64,000 nt of DNA, taken from assembly GCA_000717735.1 (NCBI GenBank), contig JOBE01000009.1, positions 151,570 through 215,569 on the forward strand, read 5' to 3'. The notes beneath the pieces are model-generated. The model was not told the origin of the DNA, made no database searches, and saw nothing but the letters and a program-made list of their open reading frames with translations. This document shows, in pieces, positions 51,989 through 60,568 of this stretch. The DNA comes from Streptomyces griseoluteus. Lineage in GTDB: Bacteria; Actinomycetota; Actinomycetes; Streptomycetales; Streptomycetaceae. How positions within the stretch are numbered: position 1 is the stretch's first letter; each line of letters starts with the position of its first letter. The position numbers and the translations under genes are program-made.

Positions 51989-52786
51989 ATGAGCGGTGTC
52001 ATGAAGCGTATGGGGATGATCTTCCGCGCGAAGGCGAACAAGGCCCTTGACCGGGCCGAGGATCCGCGCGAAGCGCTCGATTACTCCTACCAGAAGCAGC
52101 TGGAGCTGTTGCAGAAGGTACGGCGGGGCGTCGCCGACGTCGCCACCTCCCGCAAGCGGCTCGAACTCCAGCTGAACCAGTTGCAGGGCCAGTCCGCCAA
52201 GCTGGAGGACCAGGGCCGCAAGGCGCTCGCGCTCGGCCGTGAGGACCTGGCGCGCGAGGCGCTGTCCCGGCGTGCCGCGCTGCAGCAGCAGGTCAGCGAC
52301 CTGGAGGTGCAGCACCAGACGCTGCAGGGCGAGGAGGAGAAGCTCACGCTCGCCGCCCAGCGTCTGCAGGCGAAGGTCGACGCCTTCCGCACCAAGAAGG
52401 AGACCATCAAGGCGACCTACACGGCTGCCCAGGCCCAGACGCGGATCGCCGAGTCGTTCTCCGGCATCTCGGAGGAGATGAGCGACGTCGGCCTCGCGAT
52501 CCAGCGGGCCGAGGACAAGACCGCCCAGCTCCAGGCCCGCGCGGGCGCGATCGACGAGCTGCTCGCCTCGGGCGCCCTGGACGACCAGTCCGGTCTCGCG
52601 AAGGACGACATCCAGGCGGAGCTGGACCGGCTCTCCGGCGGTACGGACGTCGAGCTGGAGCTCCAGCGCATGAAGGCGGAGCTGGCCGGCGGCCCGTCGG
52701 CGCAGCAGCAGGCCCTCGAGGGCGGCGGTACGGCGGCGCCGCAGGACCGCGCCAAGGAGCAGTCCCACCCGCGCTTCGAGAAGTAG
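51989..52786 (+). CDS. pspA: PspA/IM30 family phage-shock protein
   Basis: A 265-residue peripheral membrane protein. It begins MSGVMKRMGMIFRAKANKAL, the amphipathic helix that binds stressed membrane. Long coiled-coil helices (residues about 25-190) follow, rich in Lys, Glu, Gln and Ala (YQKQLELLQKVRRGVADVAT). PspA/Vipp1/IM30 proteins form ESCRT-III-like assemblies that protect membrane integrity. No PspB or PspC is nearby, as usual for actinobacteria. The in-frame extension upstream (VDPVEELEPKSVRRGRA) is less likely because the family helix begins at this ATG. pspAA lies 25 bases downstream. Confidence 0.95.
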   Translation: MSGVMKRMGMIFRAKANKALDRAEDPREALDYSYQKQLELLQKVRRGVADVATSRKRLELQLNQLQGQSAKLEDQGRKALALGREDLAREALSRRAALQQQVSDLEVQHQTLQGEEEKLTLAAQRLQAKVDAFRTKKETIKATYTAAQAQTRIAESFSGISEEMSDVGLAIQRAEDKTAQLQARAGAIDELLASGALDDQSGLAKDDIQAELDRLSGGTDVELELQRMKAELAGGPSAQQQALEGGGTAAPQDRAKEQSHPRFEK

Positions 52787-52811
52787 CGGCAGGCGACAGA
52801 CAGGACGCGTC

Positions 52812-53090
52812 ATGATCGTACGGATCATGGGGGAGGGCCAGTGGAAGCTGGCCGACAGCCGCTTCGCCGAGCTGAACACGCTCGACGACGAGCTGCTCGA
52901 AGAGATGGAATCGGGGGACGGGGAAGGGTTCCGGCGCACGCTGGGCGCCCTTCTGGACGCGGTCAGGCGGCTCGGCGAGCCACTGCCCGACGACGCCCTC
53001 GAACCTTCGGAGCTGATCCTGCCCGCCCCGGACGCGAGCCTCGACGAGGTCAGGGAGATGCTCTCCGACGACGGCCTGATCCCCGGCTGA
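52812..53090 (+). CDS. pspAA: PspA-associated protein PspAA
   Basis: A 92-residue acidic protein starting MIVRIMGEGQWKLADSRFAE. With LNTLDDELLEEMESGDGEGF and LILPAPDASLDEVREMLSDD this is the PspAA family that accompanies pspA in actinobacteria. It is thought to modulate PspA assembly, although the mechanism is not established. It follows pspA in an operon that ends at a strong hairpin 11 bases downstream. Confidence 0.93.
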   Translation: MIVRIMGEGQWKLADSRFAELNTLDDELLEEMESGDGEGFRRTLGALLDAVRRLGEPLPDDALEPSELILPAPDASLDEVREMLSDDGLIPG

Positions 53091-53100
53091 CGCACCACCA

Positions 53101-53140
53101 GCACTGTCCCGTCACCCCGCCAGGGGCGGCGGGACAGTGC
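53101..53140 (+). terminator. pspA-pspAA operon terminator
   Basis: Outer 11-bp arms (gcactgtcccg / cgggacagtgc) enclose a second GC-rich inner pairing. Begins 11 bases past the pspAA stop. Confidence 0.82.
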
Positions 53141-53285
53141 GCTGTCCGGGGCAGGGCAGGAGCGGCCGCCCGTACCGCCGAACCCGGCCCAGGGCCTGTC
53201 TCCCCTCCCGTACCGGTACACGGACTCCCGCCCCCGTACCGCCCGAGCCCCGCGGGAAGGGCTCCGCCCCGTACCGTTGTCCCCC

Positions 53286-54533
53286 GTGACCCCCACCGGC
53301 CCCGCCACCGGCACGCTCTACACCCGCCTCCGCGACTTCTTCCGCGACCACCCGCTCGCCTTCGACGCGACCATCGCGTTCGGCGCGCTCGTCGCCATGA
53401 TCGCCGGGTCCTTCACCGACCCGCACGGCAGTCCGGACGGGCCGACCTTCGGCGACCACGCGCCCGACGTGTGGAGCGTGCTGATCATGGTCGCCGGGGC
53501 CGCCGCGCTCGTGCTGCGGCGGCGCCACCCCTTCCGTGTGCTCTGCTTCACCGTGACGATCACGCTCTTCGAGCTGATCAACGACGCCAGGCCCGCCCCC
53601 ATCGCCATGAGCGCCGTCGTCGCCCTCTACACGGTCGCCTCCCGCACCGACCGCCCCACCACCTGGCGCGTCGGGCTCGTCACGATGGCCGTGCTCACCG
53701 CCGCCGCCATGATCTTCGGCCCGACCCACTGGTACGCGCAGGAGAACCTCGGCGTCTTCGCGTGGACCGGCATGGCCGCGGCCGCCGGGGACGCCGTCCG
53801 CAGCCGCCGGGCCTTCGTCGACGCGATACGGGAGCGCGCCGAACGCGCCGAACGCACCCGCGAGGAGGAGGCGGGCCGCCGGGTCGCCGAGGAACGGCTG
53901 CGGATCGCCCGCGACCTCCACGACGTCGTCGCCCACCACATCGCCCTGGTGAACGTCCAGGCCGGCGTCGCCGCCCATGTCATGGACAAGCGCCCCGACC
54001 AGGCCAAGGAGGCCCTCGCGCACGTGCGTGAGGCCAGCCGCTCCGCGCTCGACGAGCTCCGCGCCACCGTGGGTCTGCTGCGCCAGTCCGGCGACCCCGA
54101 GGCCCCGACCGAACCGGCCCCCGGCCTCGCCGTGCTCGACGGGCTCCTCGACAGCTTCCGCAAGGCCGGGCTCCCGGTCACCCTGGCCCGCGCCGACGGG
54201 GACAAGCCGCTGCCCGGGACCGTCGACCTGGCCGCGTACCGGATCGTGCAGGAGGCCCTGACCAATGTGCGCAAGCACGCGGGACCGGACGCCGAGGCCG
54301 AGGTGAGTGTCGTCCGGGTGGGCCGTACGGTCGAGATCACCGTCCTCGACAACGGCGCCCCGCAGCCGCGAACCCCCGCCGACTCCGCCGCCTCCGGCGG
54401 CCACGGCCTGCTCGGCATGCGCGAACGGGTCGGCGCGCTCGGCGGCACCCTGACCGCCGCCCCCCGGTACGGCGGCGGATTCCGCGTACAGGCGATACTG
54501 CCCGTGACGTCCCGTACGGGGGAGGACACATGA
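53286..54533 (+). CDS. Sensor histidine kinase (NarL type, HisKA_3)
   Basis: A 415-residue membrane kinase. About five hydrophobic segments occupy residues 25-160. A short coiled coil (RAERAERTREEEAGRRVAEE) leads to the HisKA_3 H-box RIARDLHDVVAHHIALVNVQ, with the phospho-accepting His. A HATPase_c domain follows (YRIVQEALTNVRKHAGPDAE for the N box, GGHGLLGMRERVGALGGTL for the G box). I chose the GTG at 53286; a TTG nine bases earlier is possible. It overlaps the response regulator by four bases (ATGA), so the pair is coupled. The signal is unknown. Confidence 0.94.
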   Translation: MTPTGPATGTLYTRLRDFFRDHPLAFDATIAFGALVAMIAGSFTDPHGSPDGPTFGDHAPDVWSVLIMVAGAAALVLRRRHPFRVLCFTVTITLFELINDARPAPIAMSAVVALYTVASRTDRPTTWRVGLVTMAVLTAAAMIFGPTHWYAQENLGVFAWTGMAAAAGDAVRSRRAFVDAIRERAERAERTREEEAGRRVAEERLRIARDLHDVVAHHIALVNVQAGVAAHVMDKRPDQAKEALAHVREASRSALDELRATVGLLRQSGDPEAPTEPAPGLAVLDGLLDSFRKAGLPVTLARADGDKPLPGTVDLAAYRIVQEALTNVRKHAGPDAEAEVSVVRVGRTVEITVLDNGAPQPRTPADSAASGGHGLLGMRERVGALGGTLTAAPRYGGGFRVQAILPVTSRTGEDT

Positions 54534-55219
54534 CCATCCGGGTACTGCTCGCCGACGACCAGGCCCTGCTGCGCAGCGCCTTCAAGGTCCTGGTGAACTC
54601 CGAACCGGACATGGAGGTCGTCGGCGAGGCGGCCGACGGCGCCGAGGCCCTGACCCTCGCCCGCTCCGAGCGGCCCGACGTCGTCCTGATGGACATCCGG
54701 ATGCCCGGCACGGACGGCCTCGCGGCCACCCGCATGATCACCGACGACCCCGGGCTCTCCGACGTACGGATCGTCATGCTGACCACCTTCGAGGTCGACG
54801 AGTACGTCGTGCAGGCGCTGCGCGCCGGGGCGTCCGGATTCCTCGGCAAGGGGGCCGAGCCCGAGGAGCTGCTCGGCGCGATCCGGATCGCCCACGCGGG
54901 CGAGGCGCTGCTTTCCCCGGCCGCGACGAAGGGCCTGATCGCGTCCTTCCTGGCGCAGGGCGGCGGCGCGCAGGCCGCGGGCGAGGGCGGCGGGGCCCGC
55001 TCCGAGCGGCTCGCCACGCTCACCGCCCGGGAGCGGGAGGTCCTCGTCCTCGTCGGGGGCGGCCTGTCGAACGACGAGATCGCCGAGCGCCTCGACGTCA
55101 GCCCCCTCACCGTGAAGACGCATGTCAACCGGGCCATGGCCAAGCTCGGCGCCCGCGACCGGGCCCAGCTGGTGGTCACCGCCTACGAATCGGGACTGGT
55201 ACGTCCGAGGGTGGAGTGA
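54530..55219 (+). CDS. NarL/LuxR-type response regulator
   Basis: A 229-residue partner of the adjacent kinase. The receiver domain (1-120) has the acidic pocket D9/D10, the phospho-acceptor D55 in VVLMDIRMPGTDG, T84-like VMLTTF and K in GFLGKGAEPEE. The C-terminal LuxR domain reads LTAREREVLVLVGGGLSNDE and LDVSPLTVKTHVNRAMAKLG. It is a typical DNA-binding output. The neighbouring RND pump gene, 187 bases downstream on the same strand, is a possible target, which is inference from position. Confidence 0.95.
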   Translation: MTIRVLLADDQALLRSAFKVLVNSEPDMEVVGEAADGAEALTLARSERPDVVLMDIRMPGTDGLAATRMITDDPGLSDVRIVMLTTFEVDEYVVQALRAGASGFLGKGAEPEELLGAIRIAHAGEALLSPAATKGLIASFLAQGGGAQAAGEGGGARSERLATLTAREREVLVLVGGGLSNDEIAERLDVSPLTVKTHVNRAMAKLGARDRAQLVVTAYESGLVRPRVE

Positions 55220-55406
55220 CCGGGGCCCCCGGCGTACTCCAGACGCGGTATGCGCGGGATAAGGATGTGGACCCGGGGGCCGAGGACTTCCGGGCGGCGA
55301 TGGCAGATCGTATAGGTGGGGGGCACCTCCGGCGGATCCAGCGGATCAGGGCCGGGGTCTTGGCTGCTCCCGCCTGCCGACGAGTACGCCACAGAAGAGA
55401 GACCCC

Positions 55407-58400
55407 ATGTCCTGGCTGTCCAGATTCAGCCTCGCGCAACGGGCCCTGATCGGGCTGATGTCCATTGTCGCGCTCGTGTTCGGGGCGATCGCGATACCGC
55501 AGCTGAAGCAGCAGTTGTTCCCCTCGATCGAGCTGCCGATGGTCTCGGTCCTCGCCCCGTACCAGGGTGCCTCTCCCGATGTGGTCGAGAAGCAGGTCGT
55601 GGAGCCCCTGGAGAACAACCTGAAGGCCGTCGACGGCCTCACGTCGGTCACCTCCACCGCCTCCGAGGGCATGGCCCTCGTCATGGCCACCTTCGACTAC
55701 GGCGACCAGTCGACGAAGCAACTCGTGGCCGACGTCCAGCAGGCGGTCAACCGCGCCCGTGCGCAGCTGCCCGACACGGTCGACCCGCAGGTCGTGGCCG
55801 GTTCGACGGACGACATGCCGACCGTGGTCCTCGCCGCCTCCTCCGACAAGGACCCGCAGGCCCTGGCGGACCTGCTCGAGCGGACCGTGGTGCCCACCCT
55901 CGAGGGCATCGACGGCGTCGCCCAGGTCTCCGTCAGCGGTGTCCAGGACCTCCAGGTCTCCGTCACCCCCGACGAGCGCAAGCTCGCCGCGGCCGGGCTC
56001 AGCGGCATGAAGCTGGCCGAGGCCCTCCGGTTCGGCGGCGGCACGATGCCGGCCGGCTCCTTCGCGGAGGACGGGAAGAACCGCACGGTCCAGGTCGGCG
56101 GCGGCTTCACCTCGCTGCGCCAGATCGAGGACCTGCGCATCCCGGCGGCCGTCCCCGGCAGGGGCAAGGCCGTCCGTCTCGGCGACGTGGCCACCGTCCG
56201 CCAGGAGGAGTCCCCGCGCACCTCCCTGACCCGCACCAACGGCAAGCCCAGCCTCGCCGTGATGGCCACCATGGACAAGGGCGGCAGCGCCGTCGCCATC
56301 TCCGACGCCGTCCAGGAGAAGCTGTCCGGGCTGCGCGAGGACCTCGGCGCGGGCGCCGAGCTGACCGTCGTCTCCGACCAGGGCCCGGCCGTCGCGAAGG
56401 CCGTCTCCGGACTGACCACCGAGGGCGCCCTCGGCCTCGTCATGGCCGTCCTGGTGATCCTGGTCTTCCTCACGTCGATCCGCTCCACCCTGGTCACCGC
56501 GGTCTCCATCCCGCTCTCGGTCGTCCTCGCCCTCATCGTGCTGTGGACGCGCGACCTCTCGCTGAACATGCTGACGCTGGGCGCGCTCACCATCGCCATC
56601 GGCCGGGTCGTCGACGACTCGATCGTGGTCCTGGAGAACATCAAGCGACACCTCGGCTACGGCAAGGAGCGCCGCGAGGCGATCCTCACCGCGGTCCGTG
56701 AGGTGGCCGGCGCCGTCACCTCCTCGACCCTCACCACCGTCGCCGTCTTCCTGCCGATCGGCCTGGTCGGCGGCATCGTCGGCGCGATGTTCGGCTCCTT
56801 CTCGCTGACGGTGACGGCCGCCCTGCTGGCCTCGCTGCTCGTCTCCCTGACCGTGGTCCCCGTCCTCTCGTACTGGTTCCTCCGCGCCCCCCAGGGCACC
56901 TCGGAGGACCTCGCGGAGGCCCGCAGGCTCGCCGAGGAGAAGGAGGAGAAGAGCCGCCTCCAGCGCCTGTACGTGCCGGTCCTGCGGTTCGCGACCCGCC
57001 GCCGGCTCGCCAGCCTCGGCATCGCGTTCGCCGTCCTGGTCGTCACCCTCGGCATGACCCCGCTCCTGAAGACGAACTTCTTCGAGCCGGGCGACCAGAA
57101 CGTCCTCAGCATCAAGCAGGAGCTGGCGCCCGGCACCAGCCTGAGCGCCTCGGACGAGGCCGCGAAGAAGGTCGAGAAGCTCCTCGGGGAGACCGAGGGC
57201 GTCAAGGACTACCAGGTCACCGTCGGCTCCTCCGGGTTCATGGCGGCCTTCGGCGGCGGCACCGGCTCCAACCAGGCCTCGTACCAGGTCAGCCTGGAGG
57301 AGTCAGCCTCGTACGAGAAGACGCACGACGCCATCGAGAAGGGCCTCGGCGCCCTCGACGGGATCGGCGAGACCACCCTCACGGCCGGTGACGGCTTCGG
57401 CAGCCAGGACCTGAGCGTGGTCGTCAAGGCCGCCGACCCCGAGGTCCTCAAGAAGGCATCGGAGCAGGTCCGGGCGGCCGTCGCCGGGCTCAAGGACGTC
57501 ACCGACGTGCAGAGCGACCTCTCGCAGTCCGTGCCGCGCGTCTCCGTCACGGCGAAGCCCGCGGCGGCCGACGCCGGGTTCGACTCCGGCTCGCTCGGCA
57601 TGATCGTGGCCCAGGCCGTCCGGGGCACCCCGGCCGCCAAGGCGACCCTCGACGACAGCGAGCGGGACGTCCTCATCACCTCGGCCCGCCCGGCCACCAC
57701 CCTGGCCGAGCTCAAGGCGCTGCCCCTCGGCCCGGTGAAGCTCGGTGACATCGCCACCGTCGAGCTGGTCCCCGGCCCGGTCTCCATGACCCGGGTCGAC
57801 GGCGCCCGCACCGCGACGGTCACGGCCAAGCCGGTCGGCGACGACACCGGCGCGGTGAGCCTCGCCCTCACGCAGAAGATCGACGCGCTCGACCTGCCGG
57901 CGGGCGCCACCGCCACCATCGGCGGTGCCTCGGAGGACCTGGAGGAGGCCCAGCTCAGCCTGGCCCTGGCGATGCTCGCGGCCATCGCGATCGTCTTCAT
58001 GCTGCTGGTCGCGACCTTCAGGTCGCTGATCCAGCCGCTGATCCTGCTGGTCTCGATCCCGTTCGCGGCGACCGGCGCGCTCGGTCTGCTCATCGTCACC
58101 GACACCGCGATGGGCGTCCCGGCGATGATCGGCATGCTGATGCTCATCGGCATCGTCGTCACCAACGCGATCGTCCTGATCGACCTGATCAACCAGTACC
58201 GGGCCAAGGGCCTGGGCGTCGTCGAAGCGGTGATCGAGGGCGGCCGGCACCGGCTCCGCCCGATCCTGATGACCGCCCTCGCGACCATCTTCGCCCTGCT
58301 GCCGATGGCCCTCGGCATCACCGGCGAGGGCGGCTTCATCGCCCAGCCGCTGGCCGTGGTGGTGATCGGCGGTCTGATCACCTCGACGCTGCTGACCCTG

Positions 58401-58571
58401 CTCCTCGTACCGACGCTCTACGCGATGGTGGAGCTCCGCAAGGAGCGCCGCGCGAAGAAGAAGGCGGCGAAGCGGAAGGCGAAGGCCGAGGCGAAGGACG
58501 ACATGACGCACAACCCGGAGCAGCCGGACGTCACCCCGGTCGACGCGGGCCTGCTCGACATCCTGGACTGA
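55407..58571 (+). CDS. RND family efflux permease
   Basis: A 1054-residue inner-membrane pump of the AcrB/HAE-1 type. An N-terminal helix (RALIGLMSIVALVFGAIAIP) is followed by a large extracytoplasmic porter region (40-330), a first membrane bundle with the proton-relay block containing RVVDDSIVVLENIKRHLGYG, a second porter region and a second bundle (MLMLIGIVVTNAIVLIDLIN). It ends in a Lys-rich cytoplasmic tail (KKKAAKRKAKAEAKDD). In monoderm-like Streptomyces no outer-membrane channel is expected, so it may export lipids or drugs without a TolC partner. No membrane-fusion protein gene is adjacent. Confidence 0.95.
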   Translation: MSWLSRFSLAQRALIGLMSIVALVFGAIAIPQLKQQLFPSIELPMVSVLAPYQGASPDVVEKQVVEPLENNLKAVDGLTSVTSTASEGMALVMATFDYGDQSTKQLVADVQQAVNRARAQLPDTVDPQVVAGSTDDMPTVVLAASSDKDPQALADLLERTVVPTLEGIDGVAQVSVSGVQDLQVSVTPDERKLAAAGLSGMKLAEALRFGGGTMPAGSFAEDGKNRTVQVGGGFTSLRQIEDLRIPAAVPGRGKAVRLGDVATVRQEESPRTSLTRTNGKPSLAVMATMDKGGSAVAISDAVQEKLSGLREDLGAGAELTVVSDQGPAVAKAVSGLTTEGALGLVMAVLVILVFLTSIRSTLVTAVSIPLSVVLALIVLWTRDLSLNMLTLGALTIAIGRVVDDSIVVLENIKRHLGYGKERREAILTAVREVAGAVTSSTLTTVAVFLPIGLVGGIVGAMFGSFSLTVTAALLASLLVSLTVVPVLSYWFLRAPQGTSEDLAEARRLAEEKEEKSRLQRLYVPVLRFATRRRLASLGIAFAVLVVTLGMTPLLKTNFFEPGDQNVLSIKQELAPGTSLSASDEAAKKVEKLLGETEGVKDYQVTVGSSGFMAAFGGGTGSNQASYQVSLEESASYEKTHDAIEKGLGALDGIGETTLTAGDGFGSQDLSVVVKAADPEVLKKASEQVRAAVAGLKDVTDVQSDLSQSVPRVSVTAKPAAADAGFDSGSLGMIVAQAVRGTPAAKATLDDSERDVLITSARPATTLAELKALPLGPVKLGDIATVELVPGPVSMTRVDGARTATVTAKPVGDDTGAVSLALTQKIDALDLPAGATATIGGASEDLEEAQLSLALAMLAAIAIVFMLLVATFRSLIQPLILLVSIPFAATGALGLLIVTDTAMGVPAMIGMLMLIGIVVTNAIVLIDLINQYRAKGLGVVEAVIEGGRHRLRPILMTALATIFALLPMALGITGEGGFIAQPLAVVVIGGLITSTLLTLLLVPTLYAMVELRKERRAKKKAAKRKAKAEAKDDMTHNPEQPDVTPVDAGLLDILD

Positions 58572-58587
58572 GTCCCGGTCCGTACGG

Positions 58588-58623
58588 CGAAGGGCGCCCC
58601 GCGATCGTGCGGGGCGCCCTTCG
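58588..58623. terminator. Bidirectional terminator between RND and nadA genes
   Basis: A perfect 15-bp inverted repeat (cgaagggcgccccgc and complement) with a 6-base loop between two convergent genes. Confidence 0.87.
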
Positions 58624-58678
58624 GCGTAGGCGGGGGAGAACCGTCACGGCGGAGAACCGTTACGGCAGCGAGATTCCG

Positions 58679-59878
58679 CTATGGCAGAGCGAGCATTCGC
58701 TCGAGAGCCAGCTTCGCGAAGCTCTCCGTCTCCGTGTCGACCTGGATCTGGTTGACGAGCTTGCCGTCGGCCAGGGACTCCAGGGTCCACACCAGGTGCG
58801 GCAGGTCGATGCGGTTCATGGTCGAGCAGAAGCAGACCGTCTTGTCGAGGAAGATGATCTCCTTGCCCTGGTCGGCGTAACGGTTCGCCAGGCGGCGGAC
58901 CAGGTTCAGCTCGGTGCCGATCGCCCACTTCGAGCCGGCCGGGGCCGCCTCCAGGGTGTTGATGATGTACTCGGTCGAGCCCACGTAGTCCGCGGCGGCG
59001 ACGACCTCGTGGCGGCACTCGGGGTGGACGAGCACGTTCACGCCCGGGATGCGCTCGCGCACGTCGTTCACCGAGTCCAGCGAGAAGCGGCCGTGCACCG
59101 AGCAGTGGCCCCGCCACAGGATCATCTTGGCGTTCCGCAGCTCCTCGACGGTCAGGCCGCCATTGGGCTTGTGCGGGTTGTACAGGACGCAGTCGTCGAG
59201 CGACATTCCCATGTCGCGCACGGCGGTGTTCCGGCCCAGGTGCTGGTCGGGCAGGAACAACACCTTTGTTGTGCCGGGCTCCCCCTGCTCGAAGGCCCAG
59301 TTCAGGGCCCGCTCGGCGTTGGACGAGGTGCAGATGGTGCCCCCGTGCTTGCCGGTGAAGGCCTTGATGTCGGCCGAGGAGTTCATGTACGAGACCGGCA
59401 CGACCTGGTCGGCGATGCCGGCCTCGGTCAGCACGTCCCAGCACTCGGCGACCTGCTCGGCGGTGGCCATGTCGGCCATCGAGCAGCCGGCCGCGAGGTC
59501 GGGCAGGACGACCTTCTGGTCGTCGCCGGTCAGGATGTCGGCCGACTCCGCCATGAAGTGCACACCGCAGAACACGATGTACTCGGCCTCGGGCTTGGCC
59601 GCCGCGTCACGCGCGAGCTTGAAGGAGTCGCCGGTGACGTCGGCGAACTGGATGACCTCGTCGCGCTGGTAGTGGTGGCCGAGCACGAAGACCTTGTCCC
59701 CGAGCCTCTCCTTGGCCGCGCGGGCGCGCTCCACGAGATCCGGGTCGGAGGGCGACGGCAGATCGCCGGGGCACTCCACGCCGCGCTCGCTCTTCGGGTC
59801 GGCCTCGCGGCCGAGCAGGAGAAGGGCGAGCGGCGTCGGCTGCACATCGAGCTCATGACGGGCATGGGCGGTGGTCAC
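58679..59878 (-). CDS. nadA: Quinolinate synthase A
   Basis: NadA condenses iminoaspartate and dihydroxyacetone phosphate to quinolinate in de novo NAD synthesis, using a [4Fe-4S] cluster. The product is 399 residues from the GTG at 59878, which has AAAGGG eight bases upstream; another GTG nine bases earlier is possible. Motifs include FVLGHHYQRDEVIQFADVTG, FCGVHFMAE, PDLAAGCSMADMA, HPECRHEV and the C-terminal CFCSTMNRIDLPHL that supplies cluster Cys. No nadB or nadC is adjacent. It is divergent from an A-type iron-sulfur carrier, a sensible functional partner for cluster delivery. Confidence 0.96.
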   Translation of the reverse strand: MTTAHARHELDVQPTPLALLLLGREADPKSERGVECPGDLPSPSDPDLVERARAAKERLGDKVFVLGHHYQRDEVIQFADVTGDSFKLARDAAAKPEAEYIVFCGVHFMAESADILTGDDQKVVLPDLAAGCSMADMATAEQVAECWDVLTEAGIADQVVPVSYMNSSADIKAFTGKHGGTICTSSNAERALNWAFEQGEPGTTKVLFLPDQHLGRNTAVRDMGMSLDDCVLYNPHKPNGGLTVEELRNAKMILWRGHCSVHGRFSLDSVNDVRERIPGVNVLVHPECRHEVVAAADYVGSTEYIINTLEAAPAGSKWAIGTELNLVRRLANRYADQGKEIIFLDKTVCFCSTMNRIDLPHLVWTLESLADGKLVNQIQVDTETESFAKLALERMLALP

Positions 59879-59962
59879 GTCACGCACCCTTTCTTCGGGG
59901 TGTTCGGGGTCTTCGGGCAACGCCTTTTCGTCGAAATGACGCTATCTATCATAACCGCTTCA

Positions 59963-59998
59963 CGTCACCATGACGATGTCCATAGTGTCGATGTGACG
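59963..59998. promoter_or_regulatory. Palindromic element between nadA and iron-sulfur carrier gene
   Basis: Outer CGTCAC / GTGACG half-sites with inner GAC/GTC matches form a 36-base imperfect palindrome in the divergent promoter region, which is also A/T-richer than its surroundings. It is a candidate operator for an NAD or iron-sulfur regulator; the regulator's identity is unknown. Confidence 0.5.
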
Positions 59999-60133
59999 AA
60001 TTCGCCGTCCGCGCTCGTGGACAGGGTGTGCGAGCATGAAGGAGGGAAACCCCACTCGGCCCGGAATGAATCCGGGGCACCGTCGGTTGCAACCGTCGGC
60101 AAGCAGTCTCCGTACACACCGGGAGAGAAGCAG

Positions 60134-60490
60134 ATGTCCGTATCGGACGAGAAGACCACTGTCAGCGACGGCATCCTCCTGTCCGACGCCGCCGCGGCCA
60201 AGGTCAAGGCCCTCCTCGACCAGGAAGGCCGCGAGGACCTGGCCCTGCGCGTCGCCGTTCAGCCCGGCGGCTGCTCCGGCCTGCGTTACCAGCTGTTCTT
60301 CGACGAGCGTTCGCTCGACGGCGATGTCGTGAAGGACTTCGACGGCGTCAAGGTCGTCACCGACCGCATGAGCGCCCCGTACCTCGGCGGTGCTTCGATC
60401 GACTTCGTCGACACCATCGAGAAGCAGGGCTTCACCATCGACAACCCCAACGCCACGGGCTCCTGCGCCTGCGGCGACTCGTTCAGCTAA
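60134..60490 (+). CDS. A-type iron-sulfur cluster carrier (HesB/IscA/ErpA family)
   Basis: A 118-residue protein. The three conserved cluster-binding Cys are present: one in QPGGCSGLRYQLFF and two in the C-terminal GSCACGDSFS. The fold blocks (SDAAAAKVKALLDQEG, GASIDFVDTIEKQGFTIDNP) match the ErpA/IscA family, which passes Fe-S clusters to apo-enzymes. AGAGAAG gives a ribosome site before the ATG at 60134. Divergence from nadA, a [4Fe-4S] enzyme, suggests joint control. The erpA name is likely but not certain, so the symbol is left blank. Confidence 0.94.
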   Translation: MSVSDEKTTVSDGILLSDAAAAKVKALLDQEGREDLALRVAVQPGGCSGLRYQLFFDERSLDGDVVKDFDGVKVVTDRMSAPYLGGASIDFVDTIEKQGFTIDNPNATGSCACGDSFS

Positions 60491-60502
60491 GCCGCACACG
60501 CT

Positions 60503-60558
60503 GTACGCATGAGGGCGGCGGCCCGGGAGTGATCCCGGGCCGCCGCCCTCATGCGTAC
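60503..60558. terminator. Very long perfect hairpin terminator
   Basis: 26-bp perfectly paired arms (starting gtacgcatgagggcggcggc) with a 4-base loop, between the convergent iron-sulfur carrier and membrane protein genes. It is the longest perfect stem I found in the window. Confidence 0.92.
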
Positions 60559-60568
60559 CCCGGCGGAC

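Noticed and set aside
53271..53285. TTG at 53277 as start of the histidine kinase
   Set aside because: It adds only three residues and has no better ribosome site than the GTG at 53286.
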